A stretch of 64,000 nucleotides of DNA from JAXMAF01 sp046350555 (GTDB lineage: Bacteria; Planctomycetota; Phycisphaerae; Phycisphaerales; SM1A02): the NCBI GenBank assembly GCA_046350555.1, contig JAXMAF010000007.1, forward strand, positions 198,174 through 262,173. The letters are read 5' to 3'. Shown piece after piece: positions 62,434 through 64,000 of this stretch (position 1 is the first letter of the stretch; the number at the start of each line of letters is the position of its first letter). The position numbers were made by a program, and so were the translations under genes. The notes below the pieces were generated by a model, which saw nothing but the letters and a program-made list of their open reading frames with translations, made no database searches and had not been told where the DNA came from.

Positions 62434-62892
62434 AGACTCGTTCGAAGGAGCTGGTTTTCGTGGGACTTCGCGATCGAGGGTCCCCGCGGGATGCCGTGGG
62501 GCGAAGTCGGCCTTGCATTCTGGGGCGAGCGCGGCTCGATCACCGTCCCAGGCGAGCGGTGCCGCGTGTCGCGACAGGGTCTCGCCGGCCCGTTTCTGCT
62601 CGAAGGCCGCAGCGGCGAGCTGGCACGCGCGGTCAAGGTCAGCCTGTTCAGGCAGGAGTTCATCGTCACGGCCGAGGGACGCGACTACACCTTGAGGCGA
62701 CTCTCGTGGTGGCGCCGTGAGTTCGGGCTCTTCAGCGGCGATGGCCAGGTGGGTTCGGTGGCGCCGGACTCCTGGTTCACCCAAGGTGGGCAGGCCGACC
62801 TTCCGGAAGAGATGCCGGGATGGCTGCGCGGGTTTGTCATCTGGTTGACCCTGTGGATGTGGAAGCGCGACGCGAATGCGGCTGGTTCGTAG
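62431..62892 (+). CDS. Small conserved-looking hypothetical protein with C-terminal hydrophobic helix
   Basis: A 153-residue protein of unrecognised family. Most of it reads as antiparallel beta strands (VGLAFWGERGSITVPG, FLLEGRSGELARAVKVSLFR, FIVTAEGRDYTLRRLSWWRR, FGLFSGDGQVGSVAPDSWFT). It ends in a helix with a hydrophobic stretch (PGWLRGFVIWLTLWMWKRD). The shape recalls the tubby-like/LURP scaffold families that bind membranes, but that is only a fold-level impression. The start lies against the edge of a dispersed-repeat copy, so its upstream region is repeat DNA. The initiator may be misassigned. Confidence 0.55.
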   Translation: MRLVRRSWFSWDFAIEGPRGMPWGEVGLAFWGERGSITVPGERCRVSRQGLAGPFLLEGRSGELARAVKVSLFRQEFIVTAEGRDYTLRRLSWWRREFGLFSGDGQVGSVAPDSWFTQGGQADLPEEMPGWLRGFVIWLTLWMWKRDANAAGS

Positions 62893-62982
62893 GATCGGCG
62901 GCAGCGGACATGCTGACATGTCCGACGATCCGCCGAGGCCGCGACGGATCTGCGACAGCACAACCCCACGGAGAACCCGGCG

Positions 62983-63441
62983 ATGCCCGATGCCACGAAC
63001 ACCATCCACCTGCACCGCGTCCTGCGCGCGCCGCCCGAGCGCGTGTACCGGGCGTTTCTCGATCCCGACGCGATGGTCAAGTGGCTTCCGCCGCATGGGT
63101 TCACCGGCAAGGTGGCGCACATGGACGCGCGGGTCGGCGGCGGCTACCGCATGGCCTTCACCAACTTCGGCACGGGAAAGAGCCACTTCTTCGGCGGCAC
63201 GTACGTGGAACTCAAGCCACACGAGCGCATCGTCTACACCGACCGATTCGAGGATCCCGGTCCACCTGGCGAGATGCGGGTGACGATCGTGCTGCGCAAG
63301 GTCATCTGCGGAACGGACGTCGCCATCGAACAGGCGGGGATTCCTGCGGCGATTCCGGTCGAGTTCTGCTACGCCGGTTGGCAGGAGTCGCTGTCGCTGC
63401 TGGCGCATCTCGTCGAACCGGAGATTCCCGATGGTGTGTAG
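62983..63441 (+). CDS. SRPBCC/AHSA1-family ligand-binding protein
   Basis: A 152-residue helix-grip protein of the START/AHSA1 type. It has the N-terminal HRVLRAPPERVYRAFLDPDAMVKWLPP, DARVGGGYRMAFTNFGTG, GGTYVELKPHERIVYTDRFE and the C-terminal AGWQESLSLLAHLVEPEIPD. Family members bind hydrophobic ligands or act as chaperone cofactors. No partner gene is adjacent. ATG 62983 (MPDATNTIHLHRVL) lies after GGAGAACCCGGCG, a weak ribosome site. Confidence 0.9.
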   Translation: MPDATNTIHLHRVLRAPPERVYRAFLDPDAMVKWLPPHGFTGKVAHMDARVGGGYRMAFTNFGTGKSHFFGGTYVELKPHERIVYTDRFEDPGPPGEMRVTIVLRKVICGTDVAIEQAGIPAAIPVEFCYAGWQESLSLLAHLVEPEIPDGV

Positions 63442-63491
63442 GAGCCGCCATCCGCCTGCGTCACGCCAAACCACCGCAACCGCAGGCGGTT

Positions 63492-63596
63492 CATACGGAT
63501 GCCAGTCGACCTCCATGCGTTCGAACCCCTTTGCCCACAACGGCGTCTTGCGGCCGAACTGGGTTGGGCGGGGCGCGCGAATCAGTTGGGACGCGT
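63492..63596 (+). repeat. Dispersed element, copy 6
   Basis: Reads CATACGGATGCCAGTCGACC, TCCATGCGTTCGAACCCC, GCCCACAACGGCGTCTTGCG, then GGGTTGGGCGGGGCGCGCGA and ATCAGTTGGGACGCG. It is followed at once by a partial direct copy. Confidence 0.9.
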
Positions 63597-63650
63597 CTCA
63601 CGGCGGAATTGATGGGTGCAGCACGAGAATCAACTCGGCCGCGTATCACC
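63596..63650 (+). repeat. Dispersed element, partial direct copy 7
   Basis: TCTCACGGCGGAATTGATGG, GTGCAGCACGAGAATCAACT, CGGCCGCGTATCACC repeats the right half of the element with more divergence. It extends copy 6 in tandem. Confidence 0.7.
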
Positions 63651-63662
63651 AGGAATGTTCCA

Positions 63663-64000
63663 ATGAATCCAAACAAGGCACTCTGGGAGAAGGGCGACTT
63701 CACGCGCATCGCCGAGAGCATGCGAACGAGCGGAGCGGCGTTCGTCGCGCGCGCCGGCGTGTCGAGAGGCCTCAAGGTGCTGGATCTGGGTTGCGGCGAT
63801 GGCACGACGGCCATTCCGGCGGCGCAGCTCGGCGCGGAGGTGCTCGGCGTCGACATCGCCAGGAATCTCGTCGAGGCCGGCAACAAGCGCGCCACGGCGC
63901 TCGGCCTCGCCAACTGTCGATTCCAGGAAGGCGACGCCACCGACCTGCATCCGTTGCAGGATCGGACGTTTGATCTCGTCGTGAGCATCTTCGGAGCGAT
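63663..64000 (+). CDS. SAM-dependent methyltransferase, class I (5' part, cut by window end)
   Basis: The first 112 residues of a Rossmann-fold methyltransferase. Motif I reads VLDLGCGDGTTAIPAA, motif II region EVLGVDIARNLVEAGN, then FQEGDATDLHP and FDLVVSIFGA (motif post-II/III). These match the UbiE/Methyltransf_25 type, which uses S-adenosylmethionine. The substrate is unknown because the C-terminal part is beyond the window. ATG 63663 (MNPNKALWEKGDFTRIA) lies 13 bp past the edge of a dispersed-repeat copy. Confidence 0.85.
   Translation, partial: MNPNKALWEKGDFTRIAESMRTSGAAFVARAGVSRGLKVLDLGCGDGTTAIPAAQLGAEVLGVDIARNLVEAGNKRATALGLANCRFQEGDATDLHPLQDRTFDLVVSIFGA

Overview
The window comes from a high-GC bacterium that is most likely a planctomycete, probably of the class Phycisphaerae. 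Three secreted proteins end in paired dockerin-type calcium-binding repeats (DLNGDG...DGADLG...AWG). The 16S rRNA gene stands alone with no tRNA or 23S gene beside it. There is an exosortase-type exopolysaccharide locus, and GatB carries an unusual motif. This placement is inferred from protein and rRNA architecture; no database search was possible.

Layout. Positions 1-2.5 kb hold three damaged minus-strand genes: an IS1182-like transposase, a DUF2007/zinc-ribbon protein and an aldo/keto reductase. An RsbU-type PP2C phosphatase and a dockerin-type secreted protein follow. Positions 6-11.5 kb carry an ATP synthase operon transcribed leftwards, atpZ-like, 4-TM atpI-like, atpB, atpE, atpF, atpH, atpA, which stops after atpA; no atpG, atpD or atpC is present. 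A 165-bp foldback element sits at the 3' end of atpA. A large M60-type metallopeptidase lies upstream of the operon. Positions 14-22 kb hold nuoI, a CbpA-like co-chaperone, a membrane protein, a PH-domain protein, a frameshifted hpt, gatB and two cyclophilins.

Positions 22-38.3 kb form a nine-gene, co-directional exopolysaccharide/exosortase locus on the minus strand. In transcription order: a LolA-like protein, a Wza/SLBB exporter lipoprotein, exosortase, EpsI, a giant TPR protein, a Wzz/BY-kinase-like protein with a mutated P-loop, an NDP-sugar epimerase, a WecA/MraY-like transferase, and a secreted protein with an internal duplication. The genes fit a pathway of sugar supply, lipid-carrier priming, chain-length control, export and protein sorting.

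Positions 38.4-43 kb contain RidA and HIT proteins, the 16S rRNA gene with its promoter and long leader, and comF. Positions 43-54.8 kb hold UbiB, a phasin-like protein, a prepilin-like protein, ftsY-nusB-ribH, an ECF sigma/anti-sigma pair, PPK2, a second dockerin-type protein, MarC and a second ECF sigma factor. The right end has an AhpD-like protein, a Cys-rich membrane protein, an FG-GAP/ASPIC dockerin protein, transketolase, a ROK polyphosphate-glucokinase-like enzyme, and small VOC, SRPBCC and methyltransferase genes.

Two repeat types stand out. A dispersed element of about 105 bp has five near-complete and two partial copies, all right of 39.6 kb. A 37-bp tandem array begins inside the 3' end of a sigma-factor gene. 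Several core genes (hpt, tkt, the TPR gene and the first 2.5 kb) carry clustered small indels. These look more like local assembly errors than ordinary gene decay.
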